NCBI RefSeq assembly: GCF_019704135.1
Contig: NZ_AP024355.1
Span: 2,536,001 to 2,600,000, forward strand
Reading direction: 5' to 3'
Length of the DNA stretch: 64,000 bases
Source of the DNA: Desulfuromonas versatilis
Lineage (GTDB): Bacteria > Desulfobacterota > Desulfuromonadia > Desulfuromonadales > NIT-T3
Shown here one piece after another: positions 16,972 to 25,326 of the stretch; within the stretch, counting starts at the first letter, position 1, and the number at the start of each line of letters is the position of its first letter. Below the pieces are notes generated by a model. The model worked only from the letters and a program-made list of their open reading frames with translations. It was not told where the DNA came from and did not search any database. The translations under genes were made by a program, and so were the position numbers.

Positions 16972-18264
16972 TCAGGGCCCCAGCAGCGAGTCGATGACCT
17001 TCAGGGTCTCGGCGGTAGCCCCGGCGTTTTCACTCAGCAGGGCGTTGCCACGCTCGCCCATGCGCTCCCTGGCTTCGGCGTTGACCAGCAGACGCCGGAC
17101 CGCGTCCGCCAATTCGCCTCCGCCGGCGACGGCCATCCCTCCGCCGGACTCCAGCAGAAGTCTCGAAATCTCTTTAAAGTTATGCATGTAAGGGCCGAAC
17201 ACCACTGGCTTTTTAAGCAGCGAGGCCTCAAGGACGTTGTGGCCGCCGACATCGATCAGGCTACCGCCGACGAATACCAGGTCGGCCACGGCATAGAACT
17301 TCAGCATCTCCCCGAGGGTATCACCCATCAGCACTTCACCGGGGACCAGCTCGCGCCCCAGGGCCTGGCTGCCGCTGCGCGCATGGCTGGTAAGCCCCTT
17401 CCCTGCGAGCATCTCGGCCACCGCCCGGCAACGCTCGGGATGGCGCGGCACCAGGATCAGGAGCAGATTCAGCCCCTCGTCCAGCAGTCGCCGGTAGACC
17501 TCGGCGATGATCTCCTCCTCACCGGAATGGGTGCTGCCCGCCACCCAGACCAGCGTCCCGGCAGCGAGTTTAAATTCCTCTTTCAGCCGCTGCACCTCAG
17601 CCGCATCGGGGGCGCTCCCTTTCATGTCGAACTTGAGGTTGCGGGTCACCCTGATTTTGTCTTCCGGAGCCCCCATCCGGGCAATCCGCTCCGCATCGAG
17701 GGCGGTCTGCATGCAGAAGGCCGTGAACATTTCCAGGATCGGGCGGACCACACCCCGGGCCAGTCGGTAGCGGGGAAAAGAGCGATCGGAGATCCGGCCG
17801 TTGACCAGCACCACGGGAATTCGCTGCTGCCGTGCGACGCGGACGAAGTTCGGCCAGATCTCGGTTTCGACAATCACGATAAAGGCCGGCCGCACCTGCC
17901 GAAACACTCTGCGCACGACCCAGGAGAGATCGAAGGGGAAGAACAGGCACAGATCGATCTCCCTGATCCCCTCGGCGATGGCGTGCCCGGTCTCGGTCAC
18001 GTTGGACAGCACCAGCGCCGCTTCAGGATAGGCCTGGCGCAGACCCTTGAGCAGGGGGATGGCGGCGCGGGTTTCGCCCACCGATACGGCGTGCACCCAT
18101 ATTACCCGCTTCCCGCGAATCCCCGCAAGCCGCTCCGGCCCATAAAACCCCAGCCGTTCGCGAATGCCCCGGCGGACCTTGCCATGGCGCACGCCCCGCA
18201 GCAGATAATAGGGGACCAGCACCAGGGCCGACAGGCTGAGGATCAGATCATAAAGCAGATACAC
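16972..18264 (-). CDS. waaA: Kdo transferase WaaA (KdtA)
   Basis: A 430-residue GT30 enzyme that adds Kdo from CMP-Kdo to lipid IVA. An N-terminal membrane anchor (MYLLYDLILSLSALVLVPYY) is followed by VIWVHAVSVGETRAAIPLL (54-72) with the catalytic Glu, then RPAFIVIVETEIWPNFVRVA, VWVAGSTHSGEEEII and VFVGGSLIDVGGHNVLEAS. All are standard WaaA blocks. The start overlaps the DUF374 gene by 17 nt. Whether it is mono- or bifunctional cannot be judged. Confidence 0.95.
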   Translation of the reverse strand: MYLLYDLILSLSALVLVPYYLLRGVRHGKVRRGIRERLGFYGPERLAGIRGKRVIWVHAVSVGETRAAIPLLKGLRQAYPEAALVLSNVTETGHAIAEGIREIDLCLFFPFDLSWVVRRVFRQVRPAFIVIVETEIWPNFVRVARQQRIPVVLVNGRISDRSFPRYRLARGVVRPILEMFTAFCMQTALDAERIARMGAPEDKIRVTRNLKFDMKGSAPDAAEVQRLKEEFKLAAGTLVWVAGSTHSGEEEIIAEVYRRLLDEGLNLLLILVPRHPERCRAVAEMLAGKGLTSHARSGSQALGRELVPGEVLMGDTLGEMLKFYAVADLVFVGGSLIDVGGHNVLEASLLKKPVVFGPYMHNFKEISRLLLESGGGMAVAGGGELADAVRRLLVNAEARERMGERGNALLSENAGATAETLKVIDSLLGP

Positions 18265-18919
18265 CGTGTTTCTCCAGCTGTGCGCAGGCGCGGCGAACGT
18301 TCATCTCCATGGCCTTTTCAAGCCGCTCCCGGAAATCCCCGACGTCCTCGCCCGGTTCGAACACCAGCGGCTCGCCAAAGGCATAAACGCCCCTTGAGAA
18401 AGGGTACGGCAGCAGGAACCGGTCCCAGGACCCGAAGCGGTGCCCGCGGCTGCAGACGAAGGCCATGGGGATGACCGGACGGCCGCTCAGCCGGGCAAGC
18501 TGCACCACCCCGTCCTTGACCTGGTGGCGGGGGCCCTTGGGGCCATCCGGAGTAAGCACCAGGTCGAAAGGCTGCCGGCCCAGCTCGACCAGTTCGCGGA
18601 ATGCCTTGCGCCCGCCCCTGGAAGAGGAGCCGCGCACCGCGTCCTGGCCGAAGCAGCGCATGGTCCGGGCGATCAGTTCGCCGTCTTTGGAGGCGCTGAT
18701 CAAAATCCTCGCGCCCGGGCCCCGGTAGCCCTTGACCATCAGCAGCAGCTGATCATGCCAGAAGGCGAGGATCACCGCCTGCCCGGCATCCCATAAGCGC
18801 CGCGGATGTTCTTCGCCGATGGTCTCGATGCGCATGCTGCGATGCAGCCAACGAATGATCCTGGCGGCCAGCGGCGGCGCCAGACTGAGAAGCAGCCGGT
18901 CTCCGAGATGCGCGGCCAT
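18248..18919 (-). CDS. DUF374 lysophospholipid acyltransferase-like protein
   Basis: A 223-residue protein of the DUF374/LPLAT-like family. Hallmarks are ILAFWHDQLLLMV (HxxxxD-like pair near residue 54), ISASKDGELIA and LTPDGPKGPRHQVKDGVVQLA. It sits between msbA and waaA, as in many deltaproteobacterial lipid A loci. A plausible but unproven role is secondary acylation of lipid A, as no LpxL/LpxM-type gene is seen in the window. There is no clear signal peptide; the N-terminus is amphipathic. Confidence 0.85.
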   Translation of the reverse strand: MAAHLGDRLLLSLAPPLAARIIRWLHRSMRIETIGEEHPRRLWDAGQAVILAFWHDQLLLMVKGYRGPGARILISASKDGELIARTMRCFGQDAVRGSSSRGGRKAFRELVELGRQPFDLVLTPDGPKGPRHQVKDGVVQLARLSGRPVIPMAFVCSRGHRFGSWDRFLLPYPFSRGVYAFGEPLVFEPGEDVGDFRERLEKAMEMNVRRACAQLEKHGVSAL

Positions 18920-18922
18920 GGC

Positions 18923-20656
18923 TCAGCCCTCGAACTGCATATCGTAGAGCTTGCGGTAGAGGCCCCCGGCCTCGAGCAGCTCACGGTGGGTGCCGATTTC
19001 GCGGATGGCCCCCTGCTCCATAACCACGATTTTGTCGGCGTGCATGATGGTCGAAAGCCGATGGGCGATGACGAAGGTGGTGCGGTTCTTCATCAGGTTG
19101 GCCAAGGCTTTCTGCACCATGGTTTCGCTTTCGGTGTCCAGGGCGCTGGTGGCTTCGTCCAGAATCAGCACCGGGGCGTCGCGCAGGATCGCCCTGGCAA
19201 TGCACAATCTCTGGCGCTGACCGCCGGACAGGCGCAGCCCGCGGTCGCCGATGCTGGTGCGGAACCCTTCGGGAAGGGCATTGATAAAATCGTCGGCGAA
19301 GGCCTTGCGGGCGGCCTCGAGGATCTCCTCGTCGGTAGCCTCCGGCTTTCCGTAACGGATGTTCTCGGCAATGCTGGTGTTGAAAAGAAACGTCTCCTGG
19401 TCCACCAGGGCGATATGGGAGCGCAGGCTGTCCAGGGTGAACCGCCGCAGGTCGACCCCGTCGATCCGGATGGCTCCAGCGATGGGATCATAGAACCTGG
19501 CCAGCAGGCCCGCCACGGTCGATTTCCCGGCACCGCTGGGGCCCACCAGGGCGACCACCTCGCCGGGGGATGCCACGATGGAGAAATCCCGGACCACCGC
19601 TTCATCGCCGTAGCTGAAGCTCACCCGGTCGAAGGCCACCTCGCCCCGCACCGAGGAAACCTCGACGGCGTCGGGAGCATCGGCCACCTCCGGCACCTCG
19701 TCCATCACCTCGAAGACCCGCTCGGCGGCACCGACGGATTTCTGCACGGTGTTGCTGACCTTGGTGAGCTTCTTGACCGGGCCGTACATCATCAGCACGG
19801 AGGCGACAAAGGAGAACAGCTCGCCCTGGGTCATGGCGCCGGAGATAACCCGGTGGATGCCGTACCAGACCACCGCCGCCACGCCGAAGGAGGCCAGCAG
19901 CTCGATGACCGGGGCGGAGGCCGAATCGTACTTCAGCACCTTTCGCATATAGCGGTAAAAGCTGAGATTCTCGTCCCGGAAACGGCGATCCTCGGCCCTC
20001 TCCGTGCCGAAGGCCTTGATCACCTTGATGCCGGAGAAGGTTTCCTGGAGCACCGCGGTCAGGTTACCCATGGTGGACTGCCCCTTGCGGGTGTTGTCCT
20101 TGATCTTGCGCCCGATCACCGAGGCGGGCACCACCGCGACCGGCAGGATCACGAAGGCCAGGCAGGCGAGCCGCCAATCGGTGTAGAAAGCCAGTCCAGT
20201 GAGGCCGACCAGGGTAAAACCCTCGCGCACCGCTTCGACCAGGATGTCGGCGGCCGAGCGCTGCATGATGCCGACGTCGTTGAGCACCCGGGACATGAGC
20301 CCGCCGGAGGAATTTTTCGAGAAAAACCCCATGGACAGGGACAGACTGTGGCGATAGAGGTCATTGCGCACGTCCTGAACCACGAGCTGGCCGGCGGTTT
20401 TGATGAAATACTCCTGAACGTACCGGGCGCCCCCCTTGAGGGCGGCCAGACCGATGACGAAGACCGGCACCAGGGCGGCCAGGGCGGCATTGCGGTCGGC
20501 AATGATCAGGTCGATAAAGGGCTGCACCAGCTTGGCCGAAGCGACGTCGGTGCCCGCAACCACCAGCGAGGCGGCGAGCGCCAACGCGATTCGTCCGGCA
20601 TAGGGGCGGGAGTACTTCAGCAGCCGGGAATATATTTGCTTGCTAGTCAGTGCCAT
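18923..20656 (-). CDS. msbA: Lipid A exporter MsbA (ABC transporter, permease plus ATPase)
   Basis: A 577-residue half-transporter. Six membrane helices occupy about residues 15-310. The nucleotide-binding domain has Walker A GPSGAGKST (about 375), Q-loop LVDQETFLFN, signature LSGGQRQRLCIARA and Walker B PVLILDEATSALD, with the switch His in VIAHRLST. MsbA dimers flip core-lipid A across the inner membrane. Position directly after lpxB and before waaA supports lipid A rather than drug export. Lengths and domain order are normal. Confidence 0.95.
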   Translation of the reverse strand: MALTSKQIYSRLLKYSRPYAGRIALALAASLVVAGTDVASAKLVQPFIDLIIADRNAALAALVPVFVIGLAALKGGARYVQEYFIKTAGQLVVQDVRNDLYRHSLSLSMGFFSKNSSGGLMSRVLNDVGIMQRSAADILVEAVREGFTLVGLTGLAFYTDWRLACLAFVILPVAVVPASVIGRKIKDNTRKGQSTMGNLTAVLQETFSGIKVIKAFGTERAEDRRFRDENLSFYRYMRKVLKYDSASAPVIELLASFGVAAVVWYGIHRVISGAMTQGELFSFVASVLMMYGPVKKLTKVSNTVQKSVGAAERVFEVMDEVPEVADAPDAVEVSSVRGEVAFDRVSFSYGDEAVVRDFSIVASPGEVVALVGPSGAGKSTVAGLLARFYDPIAGAIRIDGVDLRRFTLDSLRSHIALVDQETFLFNTSIAENIRYGKPEATDEEILEAARKAFADDFINALPEGFRTSIGDRGLRLSGGQRQRLCIARAILRDAPVLILDEATSALDTESETMVQKALANLMKNRTTFVIAHRLSTIMHADKIVVMEQGAIREIGTHRELLEAGGLYRKLYDMQFEG

Positions 20657-21901
20657 TCAAACCGCTTTTCCACCGGGCGTTCTCCGGCTCAGATCCGAGG
20701 CCATCCGCGCCACCCGCAGCGAACACCCCCCCTCCCCCATCCGGTCTTTTACCGTGGCCAGCCCTTCGCGCATCCGGGCATTGTACTGGGGATCGTCGAG
20801 GATCCGCAGGATCTCCTCGCTGATGGCTTCGGGGCTTGCCGCGTCCTGGATGAACTCCCGGACCACGCCCCGGCCGGCGACGATGTTGGCCAGACCGATG
20901 AAGGGGACCTTGATCAGGCGCTTGCCGATGGCGAAGGTCAGCGGCGCCATTTTATAGATGATCGCCATCGGGGTTCCGACCAGGGCGGTCTGCAGGGTCA
21001 CGGTGCCCGAAACCGAGATGACCGCATCACAGGCGTTGGCGACATCGTAAATGCTCTCTTCGACCAGGGTAACCGGTAGGGACCGACCCGCCAGAGCCGT
21101 GCTGAACTGGTCGGACTCAAGCGAAGGCGCCACGGGGAGCAGAAACCGGGTATCGGGTTTTTGCTGAAGGATCCGTTCGGCCGAGGCGAGGATGGTTTCC
21201 AGGCAGTAGCGAAGCTCGTTCTTCCTGCTCCCCGGGAACAGCCCGACCACGGGCCCCGGCCCGGGGATGCCGTGCCGCGCCCTGACCTGCTCGGCGGTCT
21301 GCTCGACGTGGACCTCGTCCAACAGGGGGTGCCCGACATATTCGACCTCGATGTCGTGCCCGGCGTAGATCTCCGGCTCGAAAGGGAACACCGCCGCCAA
21401 CCGGTCGACGATCCGGGCGATCTTTTTCACCCGCCCGCGGCGCCAGGCCCAGACCTGGGGGCTGACGTAATACAGGACAGGCACTCCGGCCAGCTTGGCC
21501 TGGCGGGCCAGGCGCAGGTTGAAATCGGGAAAATCGATGAGGATCAGCAGGTCTGGACGCTCCGGTCCGTGCAGAATCCCCTTGAGGCGGTTGAACGCCC
21601 GGTAGATCTGCGGGAAATGGCCCAGGACCTCGACCAGCCCCATAACGGAAATCTCTTCCCCGGGAATCAGGATTTCGCAACCGGCAGCCGCCATGCGCTT
21701 GCCGCCCACCCCGAAAAAGGCCAGTTCGGGATCGATTTGGCCGGCCGCCCTGATCAGGTTCGCGCCATGCAGGTCTCCGGAGGCCTCCCCAGTGACGATC
21801 AGGGCCTTGCGCGCGGTTCGGTGAGGAGTGAGGGGTGAGCAGTGAGTTGTAAAAGCCTCACTATGTTCCCCCCCCCTGGATATTTTCGCCCCGTGCTTCA
21901 C
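20657..21901 (-). CDS. lpxB: Lipid-A-disaccharide synthase LpxB with a repeat-derived N-terminal extension
   Basis: A GT19 enzyme that condenses UDP-2,3-diacyl(di)aminosugar with the lipid X-type acceptor. ALIVTGEASGDLHGANLIRA is the normal LpxB start, followed by LIDFPDFNLRLARQAK, VLYYVSPQVWAWRRGR and VVGLFPGSRKNELRYCL. The normal protein would begin about residue 33, but no ATG, GTG or TTG exists there in frame. The only start is GTG 21901, so about 32 extra residues are encoded, partly by a TCACTCC-type intergenic repeat (21821-21847). Either a long start is used or a non-standard codon is. The msbA start follows directly. Confidence 0.92.
   Translation of the reverse strand: MKHGAKISRGGEHSEAFTTHCSPLTPHRTARKALIVTGEASGDLHGANLIRAAGQIDPELAFFGVGGKRMAAAGCEILIPGEEISVMGLVEVLGHFPQIYRAFNRLKGILHGPERPDLLILIDFPDFNLRLARQAKLAGVPVLYYVSPQVWAWRRGRVKKIARIVDRLAAVFPFEPEIYAGHDIEVEYVGHPLLDEVHVEQTAEQVRARHGIPGPGPVVGLFPGSRKNELRYCLETILASAERILQQKPDTRFLLPVAPSLESDQFSTALAGRSLPVTLVEESIYDVANACDAVISVSGTVTLQTALVGTPMAIIYKMAPLTFAIGKRLIKVPFIGLANIVAGRGVVREFIQDAASPEAISEEILRILDDPQYNARMREGLATVKDRMGEGGCSLRVARMASDLSRRTPGGKAV
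21821..21847. repeat. TCACTCC-type degenerate repeat inside the lpxB 5' coding end
   Basis: Plus strand reads gtgaggagtgaggggtgagc and continues with agtgag. On the minus strand it is a run of CTCACT/CTCACC units. It is translated as part of the unusual N-terminal extension of lpxB (HCSPLTPHR). It is the same class as 56412-56440. Confidence 0.55.
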
Positions 21902-21918
21902 GCCTTACGCCTCACGCA
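21898..21918. repeat. CGCCTTA/CGCCTCA repeat at the gnnB-lpxB junction
   Basis: Plus strand reads tcacgccttacgcctcacgc. On the minus strand it forms GCGTGAGGCGTAAGGCGTGA, and the lpxB start GTG (21901) lies inside it, with GAGG and AAGG in front as the only Shine-Dalgarno-like sequences. Related to 58275-58300. Confidence 0.55.
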
Positions 21919-21919
21919 T

Positions 21920-23014
21920 TTACAGAGCCCCGAGAATGACGTCGCAGACCCGGTCGATCTGGGCCTCGGTCAGTTCGGGAAACATCGGAAGAGAAAGCAC
22001 TCGCTTGGCCACGGATTCCGCGACCGGCATGCTCACTCCGGCGTAAAGCTCGCGATAGACTTCCTGGCGGTGCAGGGGAATCGGGTAGTAGACGGCCGAG
22101 GCGATCCCGGCGGCGGTCAGTGCCTGGTGAATGGCATCGCGGGCATCGCTCAGAACCGTGTACTGGTGATAAACGTGCAGGCCCTTGCCGTCCTCGGCCG
22201 GGGGGGTGACCTTGGTTCCCTGGAGCCGGGCCGTATATCGGTGGGCGTTGCGCCGGCGCTGCTCGTTGTATCCGTCGAGATGCTTGAGCTTGGCGCGCAG
22301 CACCACGGCCTGCAGTTCATCGAGCCGGCTGTTGTAGCCGATCACCGAATGATGGTAGCGCTCGCGGCTGCCATGGTTGCGGTAGACCCGCACCTCCTCC
22401 GCCAGACGATCGTCGTCGGTGACGATCATGCCGCCGTCGCCGTAGCAGCCGAGGTTTTTGCTGGGGAAAAAGGAAAAGCACCCCAACTCGCCGTAGGCAC
22501 CGGACCTGCGGTCCCCGTATTCGGCACCGAAGGACTGGGCGCAGTCCTCGATCAGGCGCAGCCCGTGTTTCCGGCAGAGTTCGCGGATCGGTGCCAGGTC
22601 CGCAGGCTGGCCGAACAGATGCACCGGGAGGATGGCTCGGGTCCTGTCGGTAATGGCCGCCTCGATCAGTTCGACGTCGATATTGAAGGTCAGCGGGTCG
22701 ATGTCGACGAATACCGGCCGACCGCCCACGTAGGAGATGGCCTCGGCGGTAGCGATAAAGGTGAAGGGGGTGGTGATCACCTCGTCCCCCTCCCCGATTC
22801 CCGCGGCCCGCAGGGCCAGGTGCAGGGCGTCGGTCCCCGAAGCCACCCCGATGGCATGGCGCACTCCGCAATAGGCCGCGACCTCCTCCTCCAGGGCTTT
22901 TCCCTGGGGCCCGAGAATGAAGTGGGTTGTCTCCAGAACCGTGCGAAACCCCGCTTCGATTTCCTGGCGCAGGGTTTCGTACTGACCTTTCAGGTCGACC
23001 ATGGGAATCTGCAT
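21920..23014 (-). CDS. gnnB: DegT/DnrJ/EryC1 aminotransferase, GnnB-like (UDP-3-keto-GlcNAc transaminase)
   Basis: A 364-residue PLP sugar aminotransferase. It has the start MQIPMVDLKGQYETLRQEIE, IEDCAQSFGAEYG (155-167) and the PLP lysine Lys186 in FPSKNLGCYGDGG. Together with the adjacent Gfo/Idh oxidoreductase it occupies the interval between lpxA and lpxB. This is the arrangement of gnnA and gnnB in Acidithiobacillus ferrooxidans, where the pair converts UDP-GlcNAc to UDP-GlcNAc3N for amide-linked lipid A. Function is therefore inferred from family plus position. Start ATG 23014; the upstream 45 codons in frame cover the terminator region and are rejected. Confidence 0.8.
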   Translation of the reverse strand: MQIPMVDLKGQYETLRQEIEAGFRTVLETTHFILGPQGKALEEEVAAYCGVRHAIGVASGTDALHLALRAAGIGEGDEVITTPFTFIATAEAISYVGGRPVFVDIDPLTFNIDVELIEAAITDRTRAILPVHLFGQPADLAPIRELCRKHGLRLIEDCAQSFGAEYGDRRSGAYGELGCFSFFPSKNLGCYGDGGMIVTDDDRLAEEVRVYRNHGSRERYHHSVIGYNSRLDELQAVVLRAKLKHLDGYNEQRRRNAHRYTARLQGTKVTPPAEDGKGLHVYHQYTVLSDARDAIHQALTAAGIASAVYYPIPLHRQEVYRELYAGVSMPVAESVAKRVLSLPMFPELTEAQIDRVCDVILGAL

Positions 23015-23067
23015 GACGGTTATCCTCGACTGGTTGTTTTTTTTGCCCCGCACGATGGCGGGGGGGT

Positions 23068-23104
23068 AAAACAAAAAGCGGGGCCGGTTCGGCCGAACCC
23101 CCGC
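23068..23104 (-). terminator. Rho-independent terminator or attenuator between gnnA and gnnB
   Basis: On the minus strand a GC-rich hairpin (23078-23104) is built around a perfect 14-nt palindrome GGTTCGGCCGAACC and GCGGG/CCCGC outer arms. It is followed by TTTTTGTTTT (23077-23068). It lies in the 135-nt gap after gnnA and before gnnB. As the surrounding genes are otherwise tightly packed, it may act as partial attenuation of the downstream LPS genes. Confidence 0.7.
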
Positions 23105-23149
23105 CCCTGCTAAACGGCCGGGCACCCCCGGCATGTAGTGCTGTGGCAA

Positions 23150-24082
23150 CTACAGTTTCTGGTTGATCAGATGGGCCAGCTCCAGGGCCCGTTTGCCGTC
23201 TTCCCCGGAAACCATCGGTTCGGTTCCGCCGCGCACCGCCTCGGTGAAGGCGCTGATCTCCGCCATCAGGGCATCGCCCTGCTCGAAACTCTTCATTTCC
23301 ATCACCACGTCCGGCAGACCGGGAATCATCTGGGTGCCGGGCTGTTTGCGGTAGATGGCGATCTGCCGTGCCTGGTAATCGATGGAGATGTAGGCGTCGG
23401 CCTGGAAAATCCGGATCTTGCGAACCGCCTCGCGGCTGACCCGGCTGGCGGTGACATTGGCAACACAGCCGTTCTCGAACTGCAGCCGCGCGTTGGCAAT
23501 GTCCACCTCTTCGGAAAGCACCGGGACACCGATGGAATTGACGGTTTTAACCGGGGAGCCGACCATGCTGAGGATGATGTCGATATCGTGGATCATCAGG
23601 TCCAGCACCACGTTGACATCGGTCCCCCGGGGTTTGAAGGGGGCAAGCCGTTGGGATTCGACGAACCGCGGTTGATTGAGAACCCCCTTGAGAGCCAGGA
23701 TGGCCGGGTTGAAGCGCTCAAGATGCCCGACCTGAAAGACCAGGTTGCGGCTGCGCGCCAGGGCGATCAACTCCTCGGCCTCGGCAACGGTGCGGGTAAC
23801 CGGCTTCTCCAGCAGGATGTGACAGCCGGCTTCGAGGCACTTTTTGGCCACTTCGAAGTGGTACTGGGTGGGGACCGCGATGGAGACCAGGTCCACCTCG
23901 CCAATCAGTTGGTCCAAGTCGGAGTAGGCCCGGGTGCCGACTTCGTCCGCCACCGTCTGCGCCCGAGCGGGGTCATGGTCCACCACACCGACCAGGTCGA
24001 CCTGCTCGAGCAGTGCATATTTCTGTGCGTGGAACCGCCCCAGGTACCCGACCCCGATGACACCGGCACGAAGTTTTCCCAT
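23150..24082 (-). CDS. gnnA: Gfo/Idh/MocA oxidoreductase, GnnA-like (UDP-GlcNAc 3-dehydrogenase)
   Basis: A 310-residue NAD-dependent dehydrogenase. The Rossmann start is KLRAGVIGVGYLGRFHAQKY, the conserved EKPV motif occurs in HILLEKPVTRT (about 90), and VVLDLMIHDIDIILSM is the C-terminal-domain signature with catalytic His. By neighbourhood with lpxA, gnnB and lpxB it probably oxidises the 3-OH of UDP-GlcNAc before transamination by GnnB. Start ATG 24082; an upstream extension in frame is a shadow of lpxA. The terminator at 23068-23104 follows it. Confidence 0.8.
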   Translation of the reverse strand: MGKLRAGVIGVGYLGRFHAQKYALLEQVDLVGVVDHDPARAQTVADEVGTRAYSDLDQLIGEVDLVSIAVPTQYHFEVAKKCLEAGCHILLEKPVTRTVAEAEELIALARSRNLVFQVGHLERFNPAILALKGVLNQPRFVESQRLAPFKPRGTDVNVVLDLMIHDIDIILSMVGSPVKTVNSIGVPVLSEEVDIANARLQFENGCVANVTASRVSREAVRKIRIFQADAYISIDYQARQIAIYRKQPGTQMIPGLPDVVMEMKSFEQGDALMAEISAFTEAVRGGTEPMVSGEDGKRALELAHLINQKL

Positions 24083-24101
24083 GGCCCCTCTCCGGCACCC
24101 C

Positions 24102-24878
24102 TCAGCGGGCGATGCCACGCTCGCTGTTGCGGATGAAGTCAATGAACACCTTGAGCTCCGCGGTCTGTTCCAGTTCGGCATCGATCCGCGCCAGAGCCTC
24201 GTCAAGCCGCAGGCCCGAGCGAAAAACGAGCTTGTAGGCCTTTTTGATCCCGCGAATGGCCCCTTCGGAAAATCCCCGCCGCCCGAGGCCGACCAGGTTC
24301 AGCCCCACGGTCCTGGCCCGGTCGCCCTGCGCCAGGGTGTAAGGGGGGATGTCCTGGGTGACCATGGCGCCGCCGCTGATCATGACATGGCAACCGACCC
24401 GGGAAAATTGGTGAACCGCCGAGAGCCCGCCGAGGATGGCGAAGTCGTCGACCGTCACGTGTCCGGCCAGGGTGGCGCCGTTGGCCAGGATCACCCGGTT
24501 GCCGACAATGCAGTCGTGGGCGACGTGGGAGTAGGCCATGAACAGGTTGTCGTTGCCGACCACGGTCTTGGAGCCGCCGCTTTCGGTACCCCGGTGCATG
24601 GTCACGAACTCGCGGATGGTGTTGCGGTCGCCGATTTTCAGGCAGGAGTTCTCGCCATGGAATTTGAGGTCCTGGGGGGCAGCGCCCACCGAGGCGAACT
24701 GGAAGATCCGGTTGTCCCGGCCGATTTCCGTAGGGCCCTCGATCACCGCGTGGGCCCCGACGCTGGTGCCGGAACCGATGCTGACATGGTCGCCGATGAC
24801 CGCGTAGGGTCCGACCTGAACGCCTTCGCCGAGAACGGCCCCGGGATGTATGATCGCAGTTGGATGAATCATGCTCAA
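24102..24878 (-). CDS. lpxA: UDP-GlcNAc (or GlcNAc3N) acyltransferase LpxA
   Basis: A 258-residue left-handed beta-helix acyltransferase of normal length. The catalytic His is His121 in SHVAHDC (E. coli His125), and AVHQF supplies His156 (E. coli His160). The hydrocarbon-ruler position equivalent to E. coli Gly173 is Gly169 in MISGGAMV, which predicts a long (C14-like) 3-hydroxyacyl chain rather than C10. Given gnnA/gnnB next door, the acceptor may be UDP-GlcNAc3N, making an amide instead of an ester at position 3. The final helices (RGFSEGAIRGIKKAYKL) are standard. Confidence 0.95.
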   Translation of the reverse strand: MSMIHPTAIIHPGAVLGEGVQVGPYAVIGDHVSIGSGTSVGAHAVIEGPTEIGRDNRIFQFASVGAAPQDLKFHGENSCLKIGDRNTIREFVTMHRGTESGGSKTVVGNDNLFMAYSHVAHDCIVGNRVILANGATLAGHVTVDDFAILGGLSAVHQFSRVGCHVMISGGAMVTQDIPPYTLAQGDRARTVGLNLVGLGRRGFSEGAIRGIKKAYKLVFRSGLRLDEALARIDAELEQTAELKVFIDFIRNSERGIAR

Positions 24879-24886
24879 CCTTTGCC

Positions 24887-25321
24887 TCAGCGGTCCGCGA
24901 AGGTGGCCTTCAGGTCGGCCTCCGCGACCAGGGTCTCACCAACGAAAGCCTTGCCCTTGAAACAGTAGAGTCCCCTTTTGCAATTGACCAGCTCCAGTTC
25001 CATCCGCAGCACGTCCCCGGGGACCACCGGCTTGCGGAACCGCGCGTTGTCGATACCGGCGAAGTAGGTGACCTTGTCGGTACCGACCTTGTCGGTCATC
25101 ATGGCGAACACGCCGCCGACCTGGGCCATCGCCTCGATGATCAGGACCCCGGGCATGATGGGGTGCCCCGGGAAGTGCCCTTGGAAGAAAGGCTCGTTGA
25201 TGGTGACGTTCTTGGCGCCGACGATCCGCTTCCCTTCCTCGATTTCGAGGATCGAATCCACCAGCAGGAAAGGATAGCGGTGGGGGAGCATCTCCATGAT
25301 CTGTTGGGTGTTGAGTACCAT
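24887..25321 (-). CDS. fabZ: 3-hydroxyacyl-ACP dehydratase FabZ
   Basis: A 144-residue hot-dog protein. [20 protein letters not shown] leads into [26 protein letters not shown], with catalytic His49 and Glu63. It dehydrates 3-hydroxyacyl-ACP in fatty acid synthesis and competes with LpxA and LpxD for the same pool, which explains its usual place between lpxD and lpxA. Start ATG 25321 sits 5 nt after the lpxD stop; the longer frame upstream lies inside lpxD. Confidence 0.95.
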   Translation of the reverse strand: MVLNTQQIMEMLPHRYPFLLVDSILEIEEGKRIVGAKNVTINEPFFQGHFPGHPIMPGVLIIEAMAQVGGVFAMMTDKVGTDKVTYFAGIDNARFRKPVVPGDVLRMELELVNCKRGLYCFKGKAFVGETLVAEADLKATFADR

Positions 25322-25326
25322 ACAAA

